A stretch of DNA of 64,000 nt from Jaenimonas drosophilae (Eukaryota > Euglenozoa > Kinetoplastea > Trypanosomatida > Trypanosomatidae). The stretch spans positions 1 to 64,000 of the forward strand of contig JASAON010001596.1 in NCBI GenBank assembly GCA_030849065.1, in the 5' to 3' direction. Each line of letters begins with the position of its first letter. Positions within the stretch are counted from its first letter, which is position 1. This document shows, piece by piece, positions 11,042-21,911 of the stretch. The translations under genes were made by a program, and so were the position numbers. Under the pieces are notes generated by a model, which saw only the letters and a program-made list of their open reading frames with translations, was not told where the DNA came from and did not search any database.

Positions 11042-14000
11042 ATGCTTCCTCTGCCACGTGGTATGTGGAGAGGAGCTGCACGCCATCCGCGACAGATGGT
11101 TGCGTGGCTCTCACCATGTGCCGCCACACATCATCAACGATGGTGCAGCAACAACAACGACAACAACACAAACAACGTCAGCAGCAACTCCTCTCCAGCT
11201 CGACGCTTCACCAAACGTGCAGTCCTCCGCGGGGCTACGGAGCAAACCACGAAAGCAGCTCCACAAAAAACCGAAGATGCTACTCTCACACCGCAGCTCG
11301 TACACGTTGCTGCCCCACGCGCACCATCATCACTTACACAACCTACACCATCACCACCACCATCATCATCTCCGCAAAGACGTCGCCGTCGTCGGGCAAA
11401 AGACGTGGATGCCTTCACACCCTTCGTTGTTCGCGATGTGTTGCCTCCGGAACCAAGCATGGTGCAGCTTCTCGCCTCATCTGATGCCAGCGCCACCCTC
11501 ATAAGCTACATGATCTCACTCCGCCGCCTCGTCGCGCGTGAGTTGGGGCCGGAACTACGCACACGTGTGCTTCATCTGTTTGTTGAGACGCTTCCGCAAC
11601 TACTGCCGCACCGTAGCGTGCAATACGATGGGGAGGTATCGCACACAACTGCATCATCAACACCGTTGAAGTGGGATGAGGAGCTCGCGGAGGCTGTGGT
11701 CAGTACGGCATCCGTCTTTATGTTCCGACCACTTCTCCGCTCATCCATCCTTGCTGCGGCGGTGGAGCATCTCGAGCACATTCATCACGAGGAGGTATGT
11801 ACGGTAACAACATCAACAGCAACATCCAGCACGTTGCAGGATCTTAACGTCCATCGTGCCACACGTTTGGCAAAGTTGGCCCTCTCCATCATTCGCATTC
11901 TCCGCACAGCAACAACACGCACGAAGGTGGAGGGGATCATTCAGCACTCAGCTGGCCAACATAAACAAGATTCATCATTACCATCATCACAAGATCATGT
12001 CTCGAGATCCACCATGCGCGATGTGCTCATGCCGCTGGAGCGTTTGATGGCAGCCACACTTGTGCCGCAGCTCATCTCGTGTTTGCGCGACCTCTGCCGA
12101 GATGATGTTGTCTTTGGCGGAGCGGAGTTGGAGGCCTTCTCGAGCATCTGCAACGCGCTGCACAAGCACGCGCAAGGAGGTTGGCGAGAGGGTGATGATG
12201 TTGATGATGATGGGGTGCAGCACGTACAAGGTAGTGCTGCCACGATTCCGCTCGCGGTGTGGCGTCGTGGCATGGAAGGCGTTGCGAAGGCGGTATCGAT
12301 GCACGTTGCCAAACGTGAAGATTTGGATCGACGCATGCGCTCGCCATTCCGATCGCAACAACACCAACATCAACATCAACATCAACAACATTCTGACGGA
12401 TCCATGATGCCTGGAAGTGATTACGATGATCGCATCGCACCTAATGATTCTGAAAACAACGCCAGTGGCGCAGGCTGTGCCACATCTTCACGCACATCAT
12501 CATCATCACCAACAACGTTGTCGTGGTCCAACTTCAACGTGGATATCATCTTCTCCATCCTGCAACTTCATCTCCGACGTGAATCACTCTGCACCTTCAT
12601 CAACACCTACACAACAAATGATGATGATGATGGTGGTGATGATGTACGTGCGTTGGCGGGTTGTTTGCGACGTTTGTTGTACGTTGGCATAAGCTGGGCA
12701 CCTGCGTGCCGCTCCTTTCAGTTGGCATCGCTTGCCACCATTTACGGACGCCTACTTACCTCCGTGAAGCCAACAACGAAACATGCTCAAAAGGATGTGG
12801 AGGCCGTTGTGCTGGTAGCAGATACTCACACACGTATAATCCGCGCGCTACAACGCACCTTGGCCATTCACGACGACCTCACACATCCCGTGCGTGTTCT
12901 TCGCACCTGCGTGGATGCCGGTTTCATCTACACAAGCATGTTTCTCACCTCCGACGCCGTGGCGTACATGAGCGGCCTCTCTCACATCTTTGACGCGGTG
13001 CGCCAACAACCTCAGTTGGAGGAGCATCTCACCGCGGTGGATGCGCTGCGGCTTCACACGTTGCTAAACAAAATGTGCGGCCACGTCGCTGCCATTGCGG
13101 CGCGCTATCAATGCAGAGATGCCATGCCCTTCCACGTCTTTCAGCATGGTGATTGGGCCACACCAACAACAGCATCATCATCATCCTCGCAACAACGTGA
13201 AGAAGATGCTGCACCCACACAGAGCGTCGCACTTCGTCCGCCCAACCTTGTATGGAAGTTGATGGGCTACCGTGCGCGTGAGATCATCTCCATCATCTCA
13301 CCAAACGAGATGAAGACGTTGTTGTTGGCGGTGGAGAGGATGCGTGTGGCACCACTCCAACCACTTGTTGAGGTGGTACATCACTTCCTCTTCACACGCC
13401 ATCTACTCCGCTACCCATCGCCTGAGTTGGCCTACATTTGGCAGTGGCACATGGCACACGCCTCACTCGGAGAAGTCAGCACCGTCTGGACGCTCACCGC
13501 ACCACCAAAAAACGTTGCGCAGAATGATGTGGTGCAGCCCTTGGGGACACGTTTGTGCCACGCCGTGCGGAGCTGTATTGTTGCGCAGTACGCAGATGAT
13601 GATGATGATTTGGCCGCGGAGATGGCGGAGCTACTCCATCTCGTGGCACAGATGGAGAATAATATCCCATCATCATCATCATCATCATCACCAGCTACTT
13701 GTGGTGCCGCACATCGCGAATCTCCGTTGCGCCAGCAACAACGCCATCATCTTCATTTGGATGCTTCTGGCTTCACACTCGATGTGGAGGTGATGGGCAT
13801 GCTCCACTGGGCTGCATCCGGCCCACGCGTTGTACTCTACCCACAACATCATCGTCTCGTGATGATTGGCCTTCGTGTGCTGCAGGAGCTTTCATCTACA
13901 CACAACAACAACAACAACAACAACAAAACACGTACGAATGATGGCCACTACACATGCCTAGGTCGTTTGCTGCCCTTGTACGTTGTCCTTCGCTACGTGG

Positions 14001-17000
14001 ATAGCCTGCAACATTCATTGCAGAATCCCATCTTCATTCAGTCAGCGACGCACTTGTTGCATCGTGCCCTTCACATCCTCGTTCATCATCATGTACGCCA
14101 ATACGCACGCAGCTCCATCGTGGCCATTGAGGGTGCGCACATGACGGATGTGGCTGCCATGCAGGCTTACTTACTCTGGCATATCACAACACGTGTACGT
14201 ACCTCAGCAACAACATCATCTGAAGCCTCTGTGCCAGCGTCGTCGGCGTTGGTGAAGGATCTTCTTGGAGTGCTCGTGGATCGCAAGTGGGAGAACATGT
14301 GTGAGCATCAACGTGCGCAGATCATGAGTGATGAAAGTGAGCGACTCTTGCACGCACCACTCATGGCACAGAATGGCGATGCTGCCAGAGATTCTGTACG
14401 CTTTTTGCGTGACGTGTGCGCGCGGTGGTTGCCGCTACCGTTGAGCACACACAGCGCATGGTGCGAGCGTAGATGGATGCAGAGTGCCGCCTTCTTGCCG
14501 CTGATGTCAATGACGGCCACAACAACGCCACCATCGTCGGATATCGCACAAGACATGGAGATGCTCCTTTCATTGGATGAGATGGATCATGTTGATGATG
14601 GTGCGTTGCGTAGTTCCACGGTATCCGCGGCACGCACGTATCCAGGCTATGTTCTCCAGCACTTCACCATTATGCTCTCCACGAGTGGCTGCAGCATGGC
14701 GATGGTGTCGTGGCTGATGCAGCAAATCTTCTTGTTGGATGTGGAGCTCCTGCGTGGCACATCGCTCCTCGCATCATCGGCGGTGCAACATCGCCTGCGT
14801 GAAGCGGTGCGCGATCGTATCGGGGTGCTCATCCACCATCTTCATCCACATGAGGCGCAGTGGCACAACACGTTCATGGCGGATCGCGAGCTGATGCGGT
14901 GCTTCATCTGGATGGCCATGGCACAATGTGGGAGTACCTCCACATCGGCCAACAACACGCAAGACCAACGACAACACAACAACAACGTCCTTCGACGCGT
15001 GGAGCAGGTGGAGGTGAAGGAATCTCTCTTGGCTGCGTGCACGAAGCAGTTGGCACACTCTCCGCGCTACGCAGAGGAGCTGAAGCAGTTGGAGGTGCTA
15101 CCGCCAAGCCGAATGACCAACATCGTCATTGTTGAGCTCCTCCGCACGTTGGTGGCTCTGCCGGAGGCTTTTCATGCCACACGTGTGCAGCTTGCGCGTC
15201 TCGTACTTCCCATCTATCTCAGCCAACACCATGCGAAACATGCCGCCAACACCACCTTCCCAAAATTCCTGTTGGTGCTGCACATGATCTCACCCACGTT
15301 GATGATGGAGGCACTGCAGTGGAAGACACCATCCGCAGCAACAACGTGGCGCGGCACATCGGCGCGGCCAAGTGTTGCAATCCTCTACGCTTCACTGGAG
15401 TGTGTGCTGCTTCTTCATCAGCACCATCACGTGGCCAACAAGAAAAACAACAGCAACGATGATGATGATGCTGAAGCTTCCCCTACCACAACAAACGTGG
15501 GGGATGAGATGCAGCATCATGAACGTGGCATACACAACTACGCACGTGCCACGAGCACCATCTTCAGGACCTTACCAAAGACCTCCTTTCGTCCATCGGT
15601 ACACCTCCGCTTTGATCTCGTGGCTGCCGTTTTGGCGCTGCCGACGATGGTGCGTTGGTCGCGTACGCGAGCACGTCTTACTGCATTCCTATCCAGGTCT
15701 GTGAGTGCTCTGCTGAACCCTAGTCCCACAAGATGTACGCCAACATCATCATCTTCATCATCGCAGAGGTGCGTCTTTGATGGCCAGCCTTTGCCGCAGG
15801 CGTTGCTGGAATTCCCGCTCGTGGTGTGGCAGCTTCTCCTCCATGAGCGCTCTACATCTCGCTCAATGCACCACAAGATTCAACGCACGCGTACGCATGC
15901 GCAGGTTGCGGACGCACTACGCCATCGCATGGGCAGTGCGTTCCCCACTCTTGTGTTGTTATGTGAGGCACAAGTGCGGCAGCTACGCACGAGTCTCGGG
16001 CCGCTTTCATTTGTGGTTCTTGCGACGGATGTGCTTGGCTTCTACACACACCTGCTGACGCGTGATGAACGTCGGAGTGTTGTGGGCGATGAAGGATTGC
16101 GGAGCACCGTGGCGTTGCGTTGGTGGATCATGATGGCGGATGAGGTGATGGAGAAGCTCACAGAATCTGTTTCATCGTGCGTGGAGGTGCTGTGCGAGGA
16201 GCATCGGTCTAGAGTGTATCATGATCATCTTGGCCAGCGTGTGTTGGCGGCTGAACGCATCGAGGAGGAACCTTCACCAACACCAACAGAAAGGAATGAT
16301 GATGATGGTGCTCTTCCTGCGCGTGTGGTGGTGGATGTACGCAGCATCGTGGGTTATGTGGAGATGATGGATGAGCTGCGCTCTCCTCATGCGGGTGAGA
16401 TCGATGCGGTGGTGCGCCTCATGAGCCTCCTTGGCATCATGTGGAGCAGAGTTGAGGCATCGAACCAACCACGTGTTGAAGTACATCACGTCAGCTGCGT
16501 CTTGGAGAAACGCAACAACAGCAACCTCTCACCAAGGATTGTACGTGGCAGTGTATCACTGCCGCCGTCGGCGGGCCAAATTCAACGTGCTCGCGCACTC
16601 CTCGCGATGCGCGGTATTCACGTGGATGAGCCCACCACACGAGAAGCGGATGGAGAGATTAGGATGAGGGTTGATGGTCATGACGATGATGCTGGTGTTG
16701 TTGCGGTACAACTCACCGGGCTACTTCGTGAGCGTGCCGAAAAGCGACGTGCGGCAGCGATGGAGGCCCTTCTCCTCTTCCGTGATGATGTGGATGAAGC
16801 ATCAATGTACGCACACGTGCCAACCGCGGCGGCCGCTGCTGCGTTGGAGGCAGCGCTTCAACCAAGAATTCAGCTGCTGAACCCCGCCGACCTCCTCACG
16901 TGTTTGCGTGTGGTGGCGGAGCGCCATGCCACGTGGATGCTGTTGGCAACAGAAGCCAACGTGATGAATCATCATCCCCGCCCATGGAGCATCTACGACG

Positions 17001-17587
17001 TGCACCTCCACACCCTTCTTGGTGCCATGCGCGAGCTCCTCGTGAGTGCGGATGCCAACGTTGTTGAGCACACAAGCCGTGTTGTGCTTGCGTGGTGGTC
17101 TCAACTCACTACACAACTACCGCCGCGTGATGCCCTTGTGATGGATATGCAACAACTTCTCGCCAAGGTGCCGCTCGTTGTGGCGGCGGACGTTGAGCGT
17201 TTTGTATCTGTTGCCAACATGTTGGCGATGTTGATGGCGTTGCATGATGCCAATCCTCCACTCCTCACGCGCAGCGCTGTGCGAGCTGTACGTCTCTCCA
17301 TGATTCGCAGTTTAGAAGGAGGCATCACCAACAACAACAATCATCATGAGCATCGCATAGGTACGTGGCTTCAAGACCACCCACAACTGGGCGATGAGGA
17401 TGTGAAAAAGGCGGTGGCGTGCTTGCTGAGCTCCGGTGCGTTTAGCTCCGCAACGGATGTTGCAACGTTGTGGGATGCCGTACATGCACGGTGGGCGGCC
17501 GTTTCTGCCATGAAACATGATTTGCAACATCTCCATCCATCCATCGTTGTTGGCCTACTGCTCTTCATGGAGTCTTCAGCACTGTAG
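11042..17587 (+). CDS. Very large helical protein, probably mitochondrial (2181 aa)
   Basis: No domain is recognised. The first ~35 residues are rich in Arg and His and lack acidic residues (MLPLPRGMWRGAARHPRQM). That fits an amphipathic mitochondrial presequence. A disordered Asn/Ser/Pro region and an RRRRRR patch follow. From about residue 145 the rest is almost entirely alpha-helical, leucine-rich sequence interrupted by low-complexity loops of Asn, Ser, Asp, His or Gln. The pattern resembles a long alpha-solenoid. In kinetoplastids such proteins are often mitochondrial RNA-processing or ribosome-assembly factors, but no PPR signature or C-terminal RAP domain can be read here, so that role is inference only. 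The ATG follows a TTTTAG acceptor by 22 nt. Confidence 0.75.
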   Translation: MLPLPRGMWRGAARHPRQMVAWLSPCAATHHQRWCSNNNDNNTNNVSSNSSPARRFTKRAVLRGATEQTTKAAPQKTEDATLTPQLVHVAAPRAPSSLTQPTPSPPPSSSPQRRRRRRAKDVDAFTPFVVRDVLPPEPSMVQLLASSDASATLISYMISLRRLVARELGPELRTRVLHLFVETLPQLLPHRSVQYDGEVSHTTASSTPLKWDEELAEAVVSTASVFMFRPLLRSSILAAAVEHLEHIHHEEVCTVTTSTATSSTLQDLNVHRATRLAKLALSIIRILRTATTRTKVEGIIQHSAGQHKQDSSLPSSQDHVSRSTMRDVLMPLERLMAATLVPQLISCLRDLCRDDVVFGGAELEAFSSICNALHKHAQGGWREGDDVDDDGVQHVQGSAATIPLAVWRRGMEGVAKAVSMHVAKREDLDRRMRSPFRSQQHQHQHQHQQHSDGSMMPGSDYDDRIAPNDSENNASGAGCATSSRTSSSSPTTLSWSNFNVDIIFSILQLHLRRESLCTFINTYTTNDDDDGGDDVRALAGCLRRLLYVGISWAPACRSFQLASLATIYGRLLTSVKPTTKHAQKDVEAVVLVADTHTRIIRALQRTLAIHDDLTHPVRVLRTCVDAGFIYTSMFLTSDAVAYMSGLSHIFDAVRQQPQLEEHLTAVDALRLHTLLNKMCGHVAAIAARYQCRDAMPFHVFQHGDWATPTTASSSSSQQREEDAAPTQSVALRPPNLVWKLMGYRAREIISIISPNEMKTLLLAVERMRVAPLQPLVEVVHHFLFTRHLLRYPSPELAYIWQWHMAHASLGEVSTVWTLTAPPKNVAQNDVVQPLGTRLCHAVRSCIVAQYADDDDDLAAEMAELLHLVAQMENNIPSSSSSSSPATCGAAHRESPLRQQQRHHLHLDASGFTLDVEVMGMLHWAASGPRVVLYPQHHRLVMIGLRVLQELSSTHNNNNNNNKTRTNDGHYTCLGRLLPLYVVLRYVDSLQHSLQNPIFIQSATHLLHRALHILVHHHVRQYARSSIVAIEGAHMTDVAAMQAYLLWHITTRVRTSATTSSEASVPASSALVKDLLGVLVDRKWENMCEHQRAQIMSDESERLLHAPLMAQNGDAARDSVRFLRDVCARWLPLPLSTHSAWCERRWMQSAAFLPLMSMTATTTPPSSDIAQDMEMLLSLDEMDHVDDGALRSSTVSAARTYPGYVLQHFTIMLSTSGCSMAMVSWLMQQIFLLDVELLRGTSLLASSAVQHRLREAVRDRIGVLIHHLHPHEAQWHNTFMADRELMRCFIWMAMAQCGSTSTSANNTQDQRQHNNNVLRRVEQVEVKESLLAACTKQLAHSPRYAEELKQLEVLPPSRMTNIVIVELLRTLVALPEAFHATRVQLARLVLPIYLSQHHAKHAANTTFPKFLLVLHMISPTLMMEALQWKTPSAATTWRGTSARPSVAILYASLECVLLLHQHHHVANKKNNSNDDDDAEASPTTTNVGDEMQHHERGIHNYARATSTIFRTLPKTSFRPSVHLRFDLVAAVLALPTMVRWSRTRARLTAFLSRSVSALLNPSPTRCTPTSSSSSSQRCVFDGQPLPQALLEFPLVVWQLLLHERSTSRSMHHKIQRTRTHAQVADALRHRMGSAFPTLVLLCEAQVRQLRTSLGPLSFVVLATDVLGFYTHLLTRDERRSVVGDEGLRSTVALRWWIMMADEVMEKLTESVSSCVEVLCEEHRSRVYHDHLGQRVLAAERIEEEPSPTPTERNDDDGALPARVVVDVRSIVGYVEMMDELRSPHAGEIDAVVRLMSLLGIMWSRVEASNQPRVEVHHVSCVLEKRNNSNLSPRIVRGSVSLPPSAGQIQRARALLAMRGIHVDEPTTREADGEIRMRVDGHDDDAGVVAVQLTGLLRERAEKRRAAAMEALLLFRDDVDEASMYAHVPTAAAAAALEAALQPRIQLLNPADLLTCLRVVAERHATWMLLATEANVMNHHPRPWSIYDVHLHTLLGAMRELLVSADANVVEHTSRVVLAWWSQLTTQLPPRDALVMDMQQLLAKVPLVVAADVERFVSVANMLAMLMALHDANPPLLTRSAVRAVRLSMIRSLEGGITNNNNHHEHRIGTWLQDHPQLGDEDVKKAVACLLSSGAFSSATDVATLWDAVHARWAAVSAMKHDLQHLHPSIVVGLLLFMESSAL

Positions 17588-17964
17588 TGGAAGGAGGCAT
17601 ACGCACCTCCTCATCACCTCCCCCCCTCACAGATTCAAGAAGAAGTTATGATGATGATGATGATGACGATGATGTGTATGTGCATCATGAGCTCACGCCA
17701 CTATCCATTTCCTTCCTCTCCCATCGAATGCCTCTTCAAACACATACTCTGTAGTAGTTTTCTTTCTATTGTTGTGTAACACACACTCTGAGTGCGTGTG
17801 TGCGCGTGAGCTCAGCTCTGTGTGCACCCCCCTTTTTTTTTTCACACAAGGAACGCTACGTCATCCACGCACACACACGTACACGGGAGACTTACTTCAT
17901 ATACTTCACACAATTGTTTGTGTTGTGTGTTTCTTCTTGTTGGTGACGTACTTTGTGAGCTACA
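17588..17964. other. Spacer between the 2181-aa gene and lipin
   Basis: Contains a GATGATGAT run, a T9 tract and a pyrimidine-rich stretch (TTTCTTCTTGTTGG) before the lipin start. No gene is seen. Confidence 0.6.
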
Positions 17965-20664
17965 ATGATCTCCACAATTGGCGGTTTATTCAATCTGAAT
18001 CACTTCGACCAAACGAGCGGGTCAAACGACGTTATAGTTATCCGCCACCGCGATGGCAGCCTTCACAGCACACCATTCAACGTACGTTTTGGTCGGGCGA
18101 AACTCTGGAACTCCGCCAACAAGGTGGTGGAGATTGAGGTGAACGGAAGCATCACGAGCGCAGTGATGAAGATTGGCCGAGGTGGTGTTGCACATTGGCT
18201 GCGACCTAACTACAACAACAACAACAACAACAGCAACAACAACGCATCCACGGCGCATGTACGTGGGTTCTACCGACCTGAATCACCCATTGACGATGCA
18301 GATGTGGATGCTCTCACTGCTGACGTCGTGGCCAACGCACGTCCTGCGCAGGAGGTGGAGCAGCAGCTGGAGCCCAACACACGAGCAGCACCCCGCGGCA
18401 TCTCTGATGATGAAGATGAGAGCCCATTTGTGGTGCAACAAGCAAATGGGGAATGGAATGTACGTCCTGGTGCCATTCACTCAGCCGCCGACGCACAAGA
18501 AGCGGCCCTGGCGCTCGACGCCCTCAACGCCGTGGAGCGTTCAACGCGCCGGCTGGATCGCAGCCGACGGGCGCACTCCACCACATCACCCACAACTGCA
18601 CCAAACAACAACAACAACAACGCCGACCCACTAGCGGCACCAACCCTGGAGGCTGCGGGAGGTAGCGACAGCGACGTCTTCTCGCAAGCCGAGGATGAAT
18701 ATGCGCTGGAATCGTTGAATAGCGATGATTTTGGTGAAGCACGCGATGCGGAGGACTGCAACAGCGATGATGATGATGATGATACCTCCACGAGTGGTTT
18801 CTCCGCCGAGGAGGAGGATGCACTAGCCTCAGCGACGGCTGCGAATGCACATCCACCAACCGATGGCGTGGCACCAGACTGCCCCTTCTACGCCGTCCCA
18901 CCAGCTCCACGACGTAGCTCCAACAACAACAACACGCATGGCCCACACTTCTTCACCCGCTCCCTCGTTCCCACCCACGATGATCTCTTGAAGCTCCACC
19001 TGGTGGACGGATGCAACCGTGTGCGCTACCTCACCCTCAAACGCCCCGACGCCACGGAAGTGGTCGCGGTGAGCTGCAACGTCTTCCTCTGGAACTACAA
19101 CGACCGCATTGTTGTCAGTGATATTGACGGCACCATCACCAAGAGCGATTTGCTGGGCCACTTCTACGCCATGATTGGCAAGGGAGGGGACTGGACCCAC
19201 CCTGGCATTTGCTCCTTGTACTCCAAGATTCACAACAACGGCTACCGCATGGTCTATCTCACCGCACGAAGTGTATCACAAATGGACCAAACCAAGAGCT
19301 ACCTGTGGTCGCTGTGCCAAGACAACGCCACACTCCCTCTTGGACCGGTTCTCACGGCACCACAACGCTTCTTCACCGCCCTGACACAGGAGGTATCCAA
19401 ACAATCCCACGTTTTCAAGATCGCATGCTTGAAGAGCGTGTACGCCGCCTTCCCCACGGGCAGCCACCACAGCCCATTCTTCGCGGGCTTTGGCAATCGG
19501 TACAACGACGTGATTAGCTATGATGCGGTGGGCATCCCCGCACATCGCACCTTCATCATTGATCCGAGTGGGGTGCTCATTGTATGCAGCATCCGGCAGT
19601 CCTATCACAACCTGGCTCACTTGGTGGATGCCACGTTTCCTCCCCGACGTATTCAGCAGTACACCGCGAAGCCAACCGTCGCAACCACAACAACAGCGGC
19701 GGGAGATGATCAACGTGGTGGCCGGCGAGGGGCGGAGCGACGTCAGCGCAGCCCAGGATTTTGGAGTGGTGCCAGCAATAGCAGCGCGTGCAGTGATGAT
19801 GATCGCGGAGAACAAAACGGCAGTGCTCTGGAGGCAATGATGGATCTCGAACACACAACCACCTTCAGTCTCCTCACCACAGACCTCTCTCGTGCCCCGG
19901 CGATGGAGGGAGAGATGCGCGTGGAAGGTTTTCCTCTCAATGACGACGTTGGCGGTGCCGCCGCTCCACCGACCGATGGCGATGTACGCAGCGGTGGTAT
20001 GGCGCGACGTTCGATGGAGGAGGAGGAGCCACCGGATGCAGAATTTGGCAGCTACAACTACTGGCGCATCAATCCCTCGGAGTTGGTGGCCACCTCACGC
20101 GGATCGCAGCCCCTCTCCACGATGGGCTCCACCACGGCACTCTCTGGCGAGACACACTCTACATCCGCTCGCAACAACAACAACAACAACAATAGCCATA
20201 CTACGCTAACTCCTCCACCTCCCCTGACTCCTCCACGACAAGCGCCGGTGACCGAACCTGCTTGCACGGCACCGCTTTCGTTGAATGGCGTCGATGGCGA
20301 GGGCCGCAGCACCAGCATGGCTTCCTCACCGGAGCTCTCCATCCTTCACGATGTGGCACCAACAACAACCTTGGTGGAAGAGCTCACCATGGCACAGACC
20401 ACAACCACATCATCATCTTCGGGGGGTGCAGCCACATCATCAGGACGAGGAGCACCCACAGCATCTCAGCGAAAAGGATTCTTCTTTGGCTTCGGCCGAC
20501 GTGGTGGGCGAAAGACGGAGGAGGAGATGCGGCAAGAGGAAGCGTTGGCACATGAAGAAGATGCGCGTGCTCTTGCACGCGAGAAGGCTCACCACCATCC
20601 AGATTACGGTCTCATGTTGTGCTCACCGATTGGGGAGGAAAAGAAGGCCACGCCGCAAAGCTAG
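17965..20664 (+). CDS. LPIN: Lipin-type phosphatidate phosphatase (899 aa)
   Basis: Lipins (yeast Pah1, animal lipin-1 to -3) are Mg-dependent phosphatidate phosphatases that convert phosphatidic acid to diacylglycerol at the ER and nuclear membrane for phospholipid and triacylglycerol synthesis. Residues 1-85 match the N-LIP domain, with 'DVIVIRHRDGS', 'PFNVRFGRAKLW' and 'VVEIEVNG'. The C-LIP/HAD catalytic domain runs from about residue 330 to 575 and carries the DxDxT motif as DIDGTIT (residues 386-392). It is followed by 'GYRMVYLTARS' and a late 'FAGFGNRYNDVISY' segment, the usual distal HAD motif. Length is close to fungal and animal lipins. Asn, Asp and Thr runs fill the region between the domains and the C-terminal tail. 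Both catalytic Asp residues are intact, so activity is likely. Confidence 0.95.
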   Translation: MISTIGGLFNLNHFDQTSGSNDVIVIRHRDGSLHSTPFNVRFGRAKLWNSANKVVEIEVNGSITSAVMKIGRGGVAHWLRPNYNNNNNNSNNNASTAHVRGFYRPESPIDDADVDALTADVVANARPAQEVEQQLEPNTRAAPRGISDDEDESPFVVQQANGEWNVRPGAIHSAADAQEAALALDALNAVERSTRRLDRSRRAHSTTSPTTAPNNNNNNADPLAAPTLEAAGGSDSDVFSQAEDEYALESLNSDDFGEARDAEDCNSDDDDDDTSTSGFSAEEEDALASATAANAHPPTDGVAPDCPFYAVPPAPRRSSNNNNTHGPHFFTRSLVPTHDDLLKLHLVDGCNRVRYLTLKRPDATEVVAVSCNVFLWNYNDRIVVSDIDGTITKSDLLGHFYAMIGKGGDWTHPGICSLYSKIHNNGYRMVYLTARSVSQMDQTKSYLWSLCQDNATLPLGPVLTAPQRFFTALTQEVSKQSHVFKIACLKSVYAAFPTGSHHSPFFAGFGNRYNDVISYDAVGIPAHRTFIIDPSGVLIVCSIRQSYHNLAHLVDATFPPRRIQQYTAKPTVATTTTAAGDDQRGGRRGAERRQRSPGFWSGASNSSACSDDDRGEQNGSALEAMMDLEHTTTFSLLTTDLSRAPAMEGEMRVEGFPLNDDVGGAAAPPTDGDVRSGGMARRSMEEEEPPDAEFGSYNYWRINPSELVATSRGSQPLSTMGSTTALSGETHSTSARNNNNNNNSHTTLTPPPPLTPPRQAPVTEPACTAPLSLNGVDGEGRSTSMASSPELSILHDVAPTTTLVEELTMAQTTTTSSSSGGAATSSGRGAPTASQRKGFFFGFGRRGGRKTEEEMRQEEALAHEEDARALAREKAHHHPDYGLMLCSPIGEEKKATPQS

Positions 20665-21335
20665 TATATGGCCATCGCAACGCGCAATGCGAGCATCTTC
20701 ATTTCTTCTTCCATTTCTTATCATCCATACCCTGGGCTGGTCTGATGCCCCCTCACACACGTACACACGAGTAGCCTGTGTGTTGTTCGTCTTGTGCCAA
20801 CAGGGGTGGGGGTGGTGGTGGATGAGGTGTTGTGCGCACCCACACTGTTGTCTTTCTTCTTCAGCCTCATATACGCACGCACACGTAAGTTGGGCGGACG
20901 TGAGTGAAGTAGAGATGCGTGAGTAGCATCACAAGCGCGTGCTTCTTGCTTCTTCCTTCTTCTTGCTTCTTCTTTTCTTCTATTCCACGATGGATCAGCA
21001 ACTATCTTCATCACCCACCTTCATTGTGGGTCGCACACACTTCGGCACGGAGCACGCGAAAACATGAATACCTTCACAAAGCCGCCCCAACTCGTCAAAT
21101 ATTGCGTGTTTCTGCGCGTGTATTTGCTGCCGTTGTTGTGATGGTGATGGCAGACGTACTGACGTGTAAGTATCTCCCCTCTCTCTCTCTCTCGCACACA
21201 CTTACTCTTCTTCTTCATGGACTAGCTTAGCGTCTCTACGAATAGCACCTACTACAATCGCAGGTTTGTGTGTGGGTTCACCGCCACGCTCATTCTCCAT
21301 ACATCTTCACCCATCACGTCGTGGAGTTGTTCCGA
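20665..21335. other. Spacer and 5' UTR before the C1D-like gene
   Basis: Contains a CTT-rich tract at about 20941-20980, a TCTCTC run near 21179-21195, and an AG at 21262-21263 that may be the trans-splice acceptor. The downstream frame is open from a GTG at 21270 but has no ATG until 21336. No separate gene is seen. Confidence 0.55.
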
Positions 21336-21911
21336 ATGGACCAACAGCTGAAGCAGCTCATCGCGTCCATGCGGGAGTCGCAGGCCTCCATCCAGGCCAA
21401 CTTGGTACCCATGCTCGAGCAGCTCGACGAGGATGTTGTTCTCTCGCACTACCCACTGGAGGAGCAAGCACGCCTCTACGTCGCCGCCGCCTTCACCTTG
21501 GCCTGCTCACTCTTCTCGCTCGACAAGCTGCAACACCGTCAAGCCAACGCCGCGCGTAAGTCATCCGCAGCCACCAACCTTGTCAGTGGCAGCAGCACCA
21601 CCACCACCACCGATGCGCAGCTTCAGCTAAAGATGGAGCGCATCACGGACTACATCCGCAAGCTCAAGGAGATTACGGAGCTCGAGCAGCAAAAAAAGCA
21701 TGTGAGCCAGCTCGAGACGAACGCCGCACCACGCAAGCGTGAGCGTGATGAAGGTGATGAGGTGGTGGAGGATCAGCCACCAGCCAAGACGGCGCAGGTG
21801 GAGGCAGAGGGTGAGGAGAGTGGTGATCGGCAGATGTTTTCCTTGGTGTCGCGTACGGCAGGAAAACTTGGCACAATAGTCTCACGACTTCTCCGCCACG
21901 CCCAGGAGTGA
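21336..21911 (+). CDS. RRP47: C1D/RRP47-type nuclear exosome cofactor (191 aa)
   Basis: The Sas10/C1D family includes yeast Rrp47 (Lrp1) and human C1D. These small helical proteins bind the RRP6 exonuclease and assist nuclear exosome processing of rRNA and snoRNA. Here the N-terminal ~120 residues show the family pattern: a paired helical region (MDQQLKQLIASM ... VPMLEQLDEDVVLSHYPLEEQARLYVAAAFTLACSLFSL). After a Ser/Thr loop comes 'RITDYIRKLKEIT', which matches the conserved 'RI..Y..K.K.I' block. A charged tail with a KRERDE basic stretch follows, typical of nuclear family members. The start is the first ATG; an in-frame GTG at 21270 was not used. Assignment is by pattern and context, not by alignment. 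Confidence 0.8.
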   Translation: MDQQLKQLIASMRESQASIQANLVPMLEQLDEDVVLSHYPLEEQARLYVAAAFTLACSLFSLDKLQHRQANAARKSSAATNLVSGSSTTTTTDAQLQLKMERITDYIRKLKEITELEQQKKHVSQLETNAAPRKRERDEGDEVVEDQPPAKTAQVEAEGEESGDRQMFSLVSRTAGKLGTIVSRLLRHAQE

